DNA of 43,704 bases, taken from NCBI GenBank assembly GCA_044357345.1, contig JBIKPR010000013.1, positions 1-43,704 on the forward strand. The letters run 5' to 3'. This stretch comes from JABMMZ01 sp044357345. Its GTDB lineage: Bacteria > Bacteroidota > Bacteroidia > NS11-12g > UBA955. How positions within the stretch are numbered: the first letter of the stretch is position 1; each line of letters starts with the position of its first letter. The notes below the pieces were generated by a model, which saw only the letters and a program-made list of their open reading frames with translations, was not told the origin of the DNA and did not search any database. Position numbers and translations under genes: made by a program. This document shows, piece by piece, positions 24,368 to 32,906 of this stretch.

Positions 24368-25978
24368 TTGATTCAAGGCCTTCAAGAGGCAAATGAATCT
24401 CGACACTCTAATTTAATAAATAGTTTTATTTTGGACACAAAAAAAATCAGCAACGAAAGTGGTATTGAAATCCGTCCATATTACGGATCAGAAACTTCAG
24501 AAATTCCAGGAACATTCCCCTTCACACGCGGTATCCGCAGTGACATGTATCGTGGAAGATTATGGACAATGAGACAATACGCTGGTTTTTCTACAGCGGA
24601 AGAGTCAAATAAACGCTACCATTTCTTATTAAGTCAAGGTACTATGGGTTTGTCAGTGGCATTTGATTTGCCAACGCAAATCGGTTATGATAGTTCACAT
24701 GAATTTGCAGAAGGAGAAGTTGGGAAAGTAGGGGTTGCAATTGATTCATTGAAAGATTTTGAAACATTATTTGATGGTATACAACTTCAGGATATAACCA
24801 CGAGTATGACTATCAATGCTACAGCATCAACTTTATTAGCGATGTATATTGCATTGGCGAAAAAGCAGGGTGCTGATTTGAAAATGATTAGTGGTACGAT
24901 TCAAAATGATATTTTGAAAGAGTATGCTGCAAGGGGTACCTATATATACCCACCAAAACAAAGTATGCGTTTGATAACGGATATTTTTGAATATTGCAGC
25001 AAAGAGGTTCCAAAATGGAATACCATTTCTATTTCGGGTTACCATATTAGAGAAGCTGGAAGTACAGCTGCTCAAGAGTTGGCATTTACTTTAGCCAATG
25101 GCAAAACGTATGTTCAAGCTTCCTTGGATAAGGGTTTGGACATCAATGTATTTGCAAAGCGTTTGAGTTTTTTCTTCAATGCACACAATGATATTTTTGA
25201 AGAGGTTGCAAAGTTTAGAGCTGCACGCCGCATGTGGGCGAATATTACCAAATCATTAGGCGCAACAGATCCACAAGCACAAATGTTGCGTTTTCATACA
25301 CAAACGGGTGGTTCAACATTAACAGCACAACAATCAGAGAACAATATCATAAGGGTAACATTACAAGCCTTGTCGGCCGTAATGGGAGGGACACAAAGTT
25401 TGCATACCAATGGTTTTGACGAAGCATTAAGTTTGCCAACAGAAAGTGCGGCGAGAATTGCTTTGAGAACCCAACAAATAATTGGGTATGAAAGTGGGGT
25501 AACGGCAAGTGTTGATCCACTGGGTGGAAGTTATTATGTGGAAGCGCTAACGGATGAGATAGAAAACTTAGCATATAAATATATAGAGACCATTGATGCG
25601 ATGGGAGGAAGTGTTGCTGCAATTGAGCAAGGATATATGCAAAATGAGATTGCAAAAAGCGCCTATATTTATCAAAAACAAATTGAGAATAACGAAAAGG
25701 TTATTATAGGTGTGAATAAATACGTTGAAAAAGAAATCAACAACACACCTTTGATGAAAATAGATGACAGCATCAGAAAAGTTCAAATTGAAAAATTAGA
25801 TAAGTTAAAACTTGAACGCAACAATAATCAAGTTGAAGTTTTGCTTAATAAATTATCTGAAGCGGCAAAGGGCAATGAGAATCTTATGCCGCATATTGTT
25901 GACTGCGTTGAGGCTTATGCAACTCTTGGTGAAATTGCAGACACTTTGCGTTTGGTTTTTGGTGAATACCAAGGATAG
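24368..25978 (+). CDS. mcmA1: Methylmalonyl-CoA mutase, catalytic chain lacking the B12-binding domain
   Basis: Adenosylcobalamin-dependent interconversion of methylmalonyl-CoA and succinyl-CoA (propionate metabolism). 536 residues: the TIM-barrel substrate domain only; the C-terminal cobalamin-binding domain of full-length mutases is absent and must be a separate gene. Residues that distinguish methylmalonyl-CoA from isobutyryl-CoA mutase point to the former: Tyr71 in RQYAG and Arg189 in AARGTYIYPP. The histidine of GYHIREAGS (His226) and TGGSTLTAQQ are also present. The TTG start directly abuts the upstream stop. The last 70 residues are charged and probably a docking extension. Confidence 0.9.
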   Translation: MIQGLQEANESRHSNLINSFILDTKKISNESGIEIRPYYGSETSEIPGTFPFTRGIRSDMYRGRLWTMRQYAGFSTAEESNKRYHFLLSQGTMGLSVAFDLPTQIGYDSSHEFAEGEVGKVGVAIDSLKDFETLFDGIQLQDITTSMTINATASTLLAMYIALAKKQGADLKMISGTIQNDILKEYAARGTYIYPPKQSMRLITDIFEYCSKEVPKWNTISISGYHIREAGSTAAQELAFTLANGKTYVQASLDKGLDINVFAKRLSFFFNAHNDIFEEVAKFRAARRMWANITKSLGATDPQAQMLRFHTQTGGSTLTAQQSENNIIRVTLQALSAVMGGTQSLHTNGFDEALSLPTESAARIALRTQQIIGYESGVTASVDPLGGSYYVEALTDEIENLAYKYIETIDAMGGSVAAIEQGYMQNEIAKSAYIYQKQIENNEKVIIGVNKYVEKEINNTPLMKIDDSIRKVQIEKLDKLKLERNNNQVEVLLNKLSEAAKGNENLMPHIVDCVEAYATLGEIADTLRLVFGEYQG

Positions 25979-26096
25979 AAAATCACATTTTTTTTTCTTT
26001 TGTTGAGATGATAAAATGTTAACAAATCATTGCTTAATCGTAAATAGGCAAGTAATCAAGGGCGTTTTATATCAAAAAATAATTAACAATCAACAT

Positions 26097-26110
26097 AAAA
26101 AAATTTTTTT
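26097..26110. other. A7T7 palindrome upstream of dnaA
   Basis: Seven A followed by seven T in the 215-base spacer before dnaA. Such a tract is intrinsically bent and could act as an UP-like or protein-binding element. No DnaA boxes of the form TTATNCACA were found in this spacer, so I do not call an origin here. Confidence 0.4.
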
Positions 26111-26193
26111 AGTAACTTTTTTTGAACGTAATTTCAGAACTGAATTGAAAATCAGACAGCATACAATAACACATTGAAAATCAAAGAAATATA

Positions 26194-27642
26194 ATGAGCA
26201 TGAGTGGACAACAATTTAACGCAGAATCTGTTTGGGCAAATTGCCTAAAAATTATCAAAGACAACTTAAACCCGCAAAGTTTTAAAACTTGGTTCGATCC
26301 AATTAGATCTGTGAAGTTAGAAAATAAAGTATTAACCATTCAAGTTCCAAGTCAATTTTTTTACGAATGGCTTGAGGAACATTATGTAACACTTTTACAA
26401 AAGACACTAAAACAGGTTTTAGGGGTAGGCGCAAAGTTGGAATACAACATCATTGTTGAGAACAGCACACCAAGTAATGGACCATATACTATAAATGTTC
26501 CAACGGGCAGTAGTAAAAAGCCAGTTACCAATGAAGTGAATTTACCACTTAATGTAACGAACAACATTAAGAATCCATTTATCATCCCAGGTTTAAGAAA
26601 GATTCCAATCGATTCTCAATTGAATCCAAAATACACATTTGATAATTTTATTGAAGGTGAATGCAACAGATTAGCAAGAGGAGCAGGTTGGGCAGTAGCT
26701 CATAATCCTGGGGGAACAGCTTACAATCCTTTAATGGTTTTCGGTGGTGTTGGTTTGGGTAAAACGCATTTGGTTCATGCTATAGGGAACTTGATAAAGC
26801 AAGTAAACAAAAACAAAACTGTTATATACGTATCTGCTGAGCGTTTTGTTAACCAATATGTAGAATCCGTTAAAGCAAACAATCAAAATGACTTTGTGAA
26901 TTTTTATCAAAGTTTGGATGTGTTAATTGTAGATGACATTCATCAATTGTCACAAAAGACAAGAACCCAAGAAATATTCTTTACCATTTTCAATCAATTG
27001 CATCAAACAGGAAAGCAAATCATTTTAACCAGTGATAAAGCGCCAAAGGATATAAAAGATGTAGATGAAAGATTGTTGTCTAGATTCAAATGGGGATTGT
27101 CTGCCGATCTTAGCATTCCTGATTTTGAAACACGTATAGCAATCCTAGAAAACAAAGCCTACGAAAGCGGATTGTCTTTGCATAGAGAAGTTGTAGAATA
27201 CATTGCACACAATGTAGACAATAACATCAGAGAGATTGAAGGTGCATTGATTTCATTGTTGGCACAAAGTTCACTAAACAGAAAAGAAATTGATCTTGAT
27301 TTAGCGAAGCAAATGATGAAGAATTTTGTTAAAAATGCTACAAGAGAAATAAGCATAGATTACATACAAAAATTAGTATGTGATTTCTATAATGTTTCTG
27401 TTGATAGTGTTAAATCTAAAACAAGAAAAAGAGAGATTGTTCAAGCGAGACAAATTGCGATGTATTTTGCGAAAGACTTAACCAAAGCTTCTTTGAAGAA
27501 CATTGGTACACACTTTGGCAACAGAGACCATAGCACAGTAATTCACGCTTGTCAAACAGTTAATGATTTAATTGATACAGACAAAAAATTCAGACACGAT
27601 GTTGAAGAATTAAACAAAAGAATTCGCATCAACACTTACTAG
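26194..27642 (+). CDS. dnaA: Chromosomal replication initiator DnaA
   Basis: AAA+ initiator that opens oriC and loads helicase. 482 residues: domain I (about 5-85, VWANCLKIIKDNLNPQSFKTWFDPI), a variable linker, then the AAA+ domain with Walker A GGVGLGKTH (about 184-192) and Walker B LIVDDIHQL (about 245-253). Sensor and arginine-finger region follow (DERLLSRFKWGL), then the C-terminal DNA-binding domain with the DnaA signature GNRDHSTVIHACQTV. Followed by a strong terminator. Standing next to T9SS genes rather than dnaN/recF. Confidence 0.97.
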   Translation: MSMSGQQFNAESVWANCLKIIKDNLNPQSFKTWFDPIRSVKLENKVLTIQVPSQFFYEWLEEHYVTLLQKTLKQVLGVGAKLEYNIIVENSTPSNGPYTINVPTGSSKKPVTNEVNLPLNVTNNIKNPFIIPGLRKIPIDSQLNPKYTFDNFIEGECNRLARGAGWAVAHNPGGTAYNPLMVFGGVGLGKTHLVHAIGNLIKQVNKNKTVIYVSAERFVNQYVESVKANNQNDFVNFYQSLDVLIVDDIHQLSQKTRTQEIFFTIFNQLHQTGKQIILTSDKAPKDIKDVDERLLSRFKWGLSADLSIPDFETRIAILENKAYESGLSLHREVVEYIAHNVDNNIREIEGALISLLAQSSLNRKEIDLDLAKQMMKNFVKNATREISIDYIQKLVCDFYNVSVDSVKSKTRKREIVQARQIAMYFAKDLTKASLKNIGTHFGNRDHSTVIHACQTVNDLIDTDKKFRHDVEELNKRIRINTY

Positions 27643-27667
27643 TATTTGTAAGAAAATATTTTAATAG

Positions 27668-27691
27668 AAAACCCACTTTCGAGTGGGTTTT
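27668..27691 (+). terminator. Rho-independent terminator of dnaA
   Basis: Perfect 10-bp stem AAAACCCACT / AGTGGGTTTT closed by a TTCG tetraloop and followed by a T run, 25 bases after the dnaA stop. Confidence 0.93.
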
Positions 27692-27889
27692 TTGTTGTCT
27701 AAAAATCAGGGTTAAATTTACTTAATAGGATAGTATGAATGAAGCAATAAGATCACACCTTATTAAAGCTGAATTTAAACGAGAAAAACTACTGTTTTAT
27801 CCTTTAGACAATATAATGTAAAAAAATTTGTTTAATTCAATAATTGACTTCATATTTGTAAATCATACTGTATTGAATTAAACCAGCAA

Positions 27890-28954
27890 ATGAAAAGAAT
27901 CATACTATCTCTCTTAAGTGTAACTTTCGCCCTATTAATGACTGGCGATTTGAAGGCCCAACAGGACCCATACACCACCCATTATGCATTTAATAGGATG
28001 GCGTATAATCCTGCAGTAGCGGGCTCTTTGAAGCGTTTTTGTGTTACGGCATTGTCACATTATCAGTACTTGGGTTATGAAGATCGTACCTTGGAATTTT
28101 ATCCAGATCCTAACAATCCAAGTTCGATTCCTCCAGCTGAAAAAAACGTAGGTCCCAAGACCCAAATGTTTACTTTTTCAGCGCCAATTACGCAGTATGG
28201 TGGATTGGGAATAGGGTTTATAAATGACAAATTGGGCTATGAAAACGCCACCCACGTAAAATTGGATGCAGCTGGAATCATCCCTTTGAGAAGTGGAGCA
28301 AGATTATCACTAGGTTTTGAGATGAATATGTTGCAAAAAGGTCTGAATGGCGCAAAGCTAAAACCATTGGCACCAAATGATCCAAACATTCCAACTTTGC
28401 CAGTTTCAGATAGGCATAATGTTTTTGGTGCAGGTGTATACTATATCGATCCAATGTTGAATTCAGTTTCAACTAGAAATTTATGGATAAGCGCATCAGT
28501 ATTGAATTTAAATAGTCCACAGTTTGTTTTCGGTAATTCTGGTACTGTATTTCATACACCGGTTAAACACATTTACGTAAGTGGTGGTATTGATATGTTG
28601 GATTTCATGGGAAAACCAGACTTAATATTTCATCCATCGGTAATGTTCAAATACAACACCGTTTTTCAAGCTGATATGACTGCTTTGGTTGAATACCAAA
28701 GAAAACTTTGGGGCGGAGTAGCTTATAGGACAACTGCTGATGCATTTTCTATTATGCTAGGTTATTCAGGATTCAGAGGCCCATTGGCTGGTTTGAGAAT
28801 TGGGTATTCATATGACTTAAATATGACAAAAGTTTTTACTGTATCAACAGGTACGCATGAAATACAGTTAAACTATTGCTTCGAAATTATCATACCGCCA
28901 ACACCGAAAATCAACATTATTACGCCTCCCTTTATGCATAGGGATTCAGACTAA
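27890..28954 (+). CDS. porP: Type IX secretion system outer-membrane protein, PorP/SprF family
   Basis: 354 residues. The Sec signal ends around LKAQQ (about 24). The mature start, DPYTTHYAFNRMAYNPAVAGS, is the hallmark of PorP/SprF (normally ...QFM.N....NPA.AGS). The body is rich in alternating beta strands for an outer-membrane barrel of about 14 strands, with repeated GLGIGF, LSLGFEM, YRTTADAFSIMLGY and GLRIGYSYD segments. In F. johnsoniae SprF helps export one adhesin; in P. gingivalis PorP is required for T9SS. Position right before gldKLMN favours the core PorP role. An imperfect -7 (CATATTTG) precedes it. Confidence 0.92.
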   Translation: MKRIILSLLSVTFALLMTGDLKAQQDPYTTHYAFNRMAYNPAVAGSLKRFCVTALSHYQYLGYEDRTLEFYPDPNNPSSIPPAEKNVGPKTQMFTFSAPITQYGGLGIGFINDKLGYENATHVKLDAAGIIPLRSGARLSLGFEMNMLQKGLNGAKLKPLAPNDPNIPTLPVSDRHNVFGAGVYYIDPMLNSVSTRNLWISASVLNLNSPQFVFGNSGTVFHTPVKHIYVSGGIDMLDFMGKPDLIFHPSVMFKYNTVFQADMTALVEYQRKLWGGVAYRTTADAFSIMLGYSGFRGPLAGLRIGYSYDLNMTKVFTVSTGTHEIQLNYCFEIIIPPTPKINIITPPFMHRDSD

Positions 28955-29015
28955 AAATAAATATTTTTAGAAAAAAATAATAATTGTACAATAAAGGCGC
29001 AAAAATAATCGTTAC

Positions 29016-29029
29016 ACTTTTATAAAAGT
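29016..29029. promoter_or_regulatory. Perfect 14-bp palindrome abutting the gldK promoter
   Basis: ACTTTTATAAAAGT is fully self-complementary and ends 2 bases before the -33 TTG of the gldK promoter. The position is that of an operator or activator site. No regulator gene lies nearby. Confidence 0.45.
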
Positions 29030-29031
29030 TA

Positions 29032-29061
29032 TTGACATTTGTTCAAAAACTCTTATTTTTG
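29032..29061 (+). promoter_or_regulatory. Predicted promoter of gldKLMN
   Basis: TTG at 29032-29034, 19 bp, then TATTTTTG at 29054-29061: an exact consensus match. It lies between porP and gldK, so gldKLMN can be transcribed independently of porP. Confidence 0.75.
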
Positions 29062-29117
29062 CATTATATAACAGATAGATTACACACACATAAACAATAT
29101 ATTTCAGTATTTTAAAC

Positions 29118-30545
29118 ATGAAGAATCAAATGGATTTTGTTGTCAGTACACTAAAAAAGACAACATCAAAAAAAGAGAGCAAGTGGAAAGGCATGGCTAA
29201 TATCACAAGATTGGCTTTGGTTTTAGGCTTGTTCACATTTGCTGGTTGTGGCCCGGCCAATACCGGTGACCTTATCGGTATTCAAGGAAGGGGCCTTTGG
29301 TTCCATCCACAGCCGATTGGAACAGTATACGTTCCCTCAGGAACTTACCATTCTGGACAAAGAGATCAAGACGTTTTTCAATCATTTGTAGCACCTAACA
29401 AACAAGTTAGTATTGTTGCATTTTGGATGGACGAAACTGAAATCACCAATAATGAGTACCGTCAATTCGTGAATTTCGTTATAGACTCTATCAAAAGAGT
29501 AATGAGTGGTGATGAGAAATTATTCACTGCTTTCCCAGATGATTATACTGGAAACTCTGATGTAAACAACGGAATGGGCTTTATCAATTATGAAGCTGAT
29601 TTTGATGAGACGCAATACAAAGACGAATTAGAAGAATTGTATTATGGTGCTGATGAGCGTTTCAGAGGTAAAAAGCAAATTGACGTTAACCAATTGGAAT
29701 ATGAATACCAATGGTTTGATTACCAATTTGCAGCAAATGATGCTGACAACCAAGACAAATACCAAGAAGGTAGAGTTAAAAACCGCAGAAAATATATCAA
29801 AACCAACAAAACATTGGTTTATCCAGATACACTTTGTTGGGTAAGAGATTTCACCTATGCTTACAACGATCCAATGGCTCGTCATTATTACAACCACGTG
29901 AAGTATGATGATTATCCAGTAGTGGGTGTGAATTGGCACCAAGCCAACGCATTCGCAGCATGGAGAACCATTTATAAAAATGCTTACTGGGAATCTTATG
30001 GTGATCCATTAACAGAAGACTATAGATTGCCTACAGAGTATGAGTGGGAATATGCAGCAAGCGGTGGAAGAGTAAGTAGTCCATACCCTTGGGGTGGTCC
30101 TTACACTAGAAACAGTAAAGGTTGTATGTTGGCCAACTTCAAACCATTAAGAGGTAACTATGGCGCAGATGGTGGAATGTACCCTGTAAGAGCTGACAGT
30201 TATTTCCCTAACGATTACGGTTTATACAATATGGCCGGTAACGTTGCAGAGTGGACAGTAAATGCTTGGAGCGAACAATCACATGTGTTTACCCATGATC
30301 TAAATCCTGATTACAGAATTAACATCGATGAGTATGCTAATGATGGAAAAGGCAACAGAACCGGTAAAGAGAATTCAGCTATAACCTTAAAACGTAAAGT
30401 TATTAAAGGCGGAAGTTGGAAAGATGTTGCTTATTTTATCCAAAACGGCAGCAGAACATACGAGTACCAAGACACATCGAAAAGTTATGTTGGATTCCGA
30501 TGCATACAAACTTACATCGGCAGATCTAACAAAGACAGAAAATAG
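29118..30545 (+). CDS. gldK: GldK/PorK, T9SS ring lipoprotein
   Basis: Outer-membrane-anchored lipoprotein that forms the periplasmic ring with GldN. 475 residues from ATG 29118. The fold is that of formylglycine-generating enzyme (SUMF1): PIGTVYVPSGTYHSGQ, WMDETEITNNEYRQFV, PVVGVNWHQANAFAAWR, DYRLPTEYEWEYAA, NMAGNVAEWTVN and KGGSWKD. The catalytic role of true FGEs is not expected. The lipobox FAGC is unusually far from the N-terminus (Cys44). Met26 (29193) would give a normal-length signal, MANITRLALVLGLFTFAGC, so the start is uncertain. The next gene, gldL, starts 55 bases downstream. Confidence 0.95.
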   Translation: MKNQMDFVVSTLKKTTSKKESKWKGMANITRLALVLGLFTFAGCGPANTGDLIGIQGRGLWFHPQPIGTVYVPSGTYHSGQRDQDVFQSFVAPNKQVSIVAFWMDETEITNNEYRQFVNFVIDSIKRVMSGDEKLFTAFPDDYTGNSDVNNGMGFINYEADFDETQYKDELEELYYGADERFRGKKQIDVNQLEYEYQWFDYQFAANDADNQDKYQEGRVKNRRKYIKTNKTLVYPDTLCWVRDFTYAYNDPMARHYYNHVKYDDYPVVGVNWHQANAFAAWRTIYKNAYWESYGDPLTEDYRLPTEYEWEYAASGGRVSSPYPWGGPYTRNSKGCMLANFKPLRGNYGADGGMYPVRADSYFPNDYGLYNMAGNVAEWTVNAWSEQSHVFTHDLNPDYRINIDEYANDGKGNRTGKENSAITLKRKVIKGGSWKDVAYFIQNGSRTYEYQDTSKSYVGFRCIQTYIGRSNKDRK

Positions 30546-30600
30546 ACAATATAAACAACAATAACAATAACCAATTAACCAAAAACAAATTTTATTAATT

Positions 30601-31266
30601 ATGAGCAGTAACAGTTTTTTCGAAAGCAAACAATTTAAGAAAATAATGGCATACGTCTATGGATGGGGTGCTGCAGTAGTAATCATTGGCGCATTATTCA
30701 AGATTATGCACTGGCCAGGAGCAAACGGGATGTTGATCGCTGGACTTGGAACAGAAGCCTTGATTTTCTTTATATCAGTATTTGAACCTATGCACGCAGA
30801 GTATGATTGGACCTTGGTATATCCTGAATTAGCAGGTATTGAGCCTAGTGAGAAGAAAGCAAAAGCTGCTGGTACTATCTCTCAACAATTAGATAAAATG
30901 TTAGCTGAAGCTAAAGTTGGTCCAGAATTGATTACCAGCTTAGGCAATGGTTTGAAATCTTTAAGCGACAATGTTAAAGACATGGCTGGTTTGAGCAACG
31001 CTACATTAGCAACCAACGAGTACACATCTAATATTAATAAAGCTGCAAAAGCAATCGAATCTATCGGTTCTGCATCAAACGAAATTAGCAGTTCTATGAG
31101 TTCATTTGCAGGTGGTTTAACAACAATGGTTAACACCTTGTCTTCAACTGCGAATGACAGTGCTGAATTCAAAGACAACATCAACAAATTGAATAAAAAC
31201 TTAGGTACCTTAAACAACGTTTATGGTAGCATGTTGAGTGCTATGGGTGGTGCTTCTAAGAACTAA
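30601..31266 (+). CDS. gldL: GldL/PorL, T9SS motor protein
   Basis: Inner-membrane stator-like subunit of the proton-driven T9SS/gliding motor, pentameric in known structures. 221 residues: two transmembrane helices (about 15-32 and 42-61) joined by KIMHWPGANG, and a cytoplasmic helical tail (about 70-221) with heptad-like spacing. Glu52 in the second helix (GTEALIFF) matches the essential membrane glutamate of F. johnsoniae GldL, and Glu62, Lys34, His37 and Tyr20 also fit polar residues reported for that motor, from memory. Between gldK and gldM in the canonical order. Confidence 0.95.
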   Translation: MSSNSFFESKQFKKIMAYVYGWGAAVVIIGALFKIMHWPGANGMLIAGLGTEALIFFISVFEPMHAEYDWTLVYPELAGIEPSEKKAKAAGTISQQLDKMLAEAKVGPELITSLGNGLKSLSDNVKDMAGLSNATLATNEYTSNINKAAKAIESIGSASNEISSSMSSFAGGLTTMVNTLSSTANDSAEFKDNINKLNKNLGTLNNVYGSMLSAMGGASKN

Positions 31267-31302
31267 TTCTTTCCAAACAATTTAAGAAAGGAGAATTAAG
31301 AA

Positions 31303-32901
31303 ATGGCAAGTGGTAAATTATCCCCCCGTCAGAAAATGATCAACATGATGTATTTGGTGTTGATTGCATTATTGGCACTAAATATATCGAACGAAATTCT
31401 AAAGGCATTCCACCTTATGGAGGTTTCTTTCAATAAAGCTAGTCAAGCTTTAACGGACAAAAACAAAGCCATCATGGCCGCTTTCAAAGCTGCGGAAGAA
31501 GATCCATCTAAGGGTGCTAGAGCAAAAAAATGGGCTGATAAAGCAAGAGAAGTTCAGACTATTTCTGACGCTTTTTGCAAAGACATCGATAAGTATAAAG
31601 CAGACATCGAAACTGCTGCAGGTGGTAGAAAAGAGGCAGAAGCAGGTGAGACAGGTATCAGAGAAATGAGTAAAGGTGATGACATGGAAGGCCATAAGCA
31701 TTACTTAGGTACTGATGATCCTGGTATCAAAGGTAAAGGTGATGCTTTAAGAAAATTAATCGACAACACCCGTGCTAAAATGTTAACTGTTTTAGATGGT
31801 GTTAAAGACGATAAAGCTGTTAAGACTTTGTTTGAAAAAAATACTGCTTTCAGAGTAGAAGATTTCAAAGATGAAAGTGGTGCTTTAAAAACTTGGGAGA
31901 GAGACGTGTTAGGCCACTCTCCAGTAGCAGGTGTTATGGCAATATTAACCAAAGTTCAAAACGATTGTAAATCATTAGAAACAGATATATTAACAAAGTT
32001 ATCTGAAAACATTGATGCAACTGTTGCTAAATTTGATAAAACTGCGGCCTTGGTTATTGCAGAATCTACCAATGTTATGTCTGGATCTCAATTCAAAGCT
32101 AAAATTGCTTTAATGGCCTACAACTCTACCGCTGCGAACGAAATAGTAGTCAATGGACAAACTGTTAAAGTAGTAGATGGTATTGGAGAATTTACGGCTA
32201 CCGCATCTGGTGTAGGAAGTCATAAAATAGAAGCCAAAATCAAAACAGTTAATCCTGAGACCGGGGAGCAAGATTTTTGGGTAACTGCTGAGCCAATCGA
32301 ATGGACATCATTCCAACCATCTGCGACCATTGCAGCTGATGCAATGAACGTTCTTTATATAGGTTTAGAAAACCCAATGTCAATTTCTGTTCCTGGTGTC
32401 ACGCCTGGTAATACTTCAGTTAGTGCTGGTGCGGGAATCTCTTTGGTTAAAAAAGGAGATGGTAAATACGTAGCTACTGTATCTGCAGGTCAGAAGGAAA
32501 GTACAATTTCAGTTAGCGCTAAAATGCCTGATGGAACCAGCAAAAGAATGGGTGAGCAAAAATTCAGAATCAAGACTGTTCCAAAGCCAGTTGCTCAATT
32601 GGGTACTTTGATTTCAGGTGCATACAACAGAGGTGAAATTAGCATGCAATCATTCCTATACGCTTACCTTGACGGTTTCGTATTCGACGGTGTTAAATTT
32701 ACAGTAACTAAATACCAAGTAATCTTCATGCCGAAAAGAGGTTATATGGAAGAGGCTTCTGTATCTGGTAGCGGAACTGCAGCAATCAAAAACTTTGCAA
32801 ACAAAGCAAAAACAGGAGACATGTTGGTAATTCAAGGTATTAGGGCTATTGGTCCTGGCGGAGAAAAACCACTAAATCCAATTACATACACATTTAAATA
32901 A
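31303..32901 (+). CDS. gldM: GldM/PorM, T9SS motor shaft
   Basis: 532 residues: a single N-terminal transmembrane helix (about 12-32) and a large periplasmic region of four consecutive domains (D1-D4) that reaches the GldK/GldN ring. Arg9 (LSPRQKMIN) corresponds to the arginine reported to be paired with the GldL glutamate. The first periplasmic domain is helical, the rest beta-rich (EIVVNGQTVKVVDGIGEFTA). A clear Shine-Dalgarno, AAAGGAG (31287-31293), lies 9 bases before the ATG, uncommon in this phylum and consistent with high expression. Confidence 0.96.
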   Translation: MASGKLSPRQKMINMMYLVLIALLALNISNEILKAFHLMEVSFNKASQALTDKNKAIMAAFKAAEEDPSKGARAKKWADKAREVQTISDAFCKDIDKYKADIETAAGGRKEAEAGETGIREMSKGDDMEGHKHYLGTDDPGIKGKGDALRKLIDNTRAKMLTVLDGVKDDKAVKTLFEKNTAFRVEDFKDESGALKTWERDVLGHSPVAGVMAILTKVQNDCKSLETDILTKLSENIDATVAKFDKTAALVIAESTNVMSGSQFKAKIALMAYNSTAANEIVVNGQTVKVVDGIGEFTATASGVGSHKIEAKIKTVNPETGEQDFWVTAEPIEWTSFQPSATIAADAMNVLYIGLENPMSISVPGVTPGNTSVSAGAGISLVKKGDGKYVATVSAGQKESTISVSAKMPDGTSKRMGEQKFRIKTVPKPVAQLGTLISGAYNRGEISMQSFLYAYLDGFVFDGVKFTVTKYQVIFMPKRGYMEEASVSGSGTAAIKNFANKAKTGDMLVIQGIRAIGPGGEKPLNPITYTFK

Positions 32902-32906
32902 AGAAT

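Noticed and set aside
25979..26193. Replication origin next to dnaA
   Set aside because: No TTATNCACA-type DnaA boxes and no clustered repeats were found in the spacers on either side of dnaA.
27735..27821. 28-codon ORF between dnaA and porP
   Set aside because: Only an imperfect -7 (TAAATTTA) precedes it, there is no ribosome site, and chance ORFs of this size are common.
28951..28970. AT-only inverted repeat after porP as a terminator
   Set aside because: The 8-bp stem is all A-T apart from one closing G-C pair and has no T run; too weak to call.
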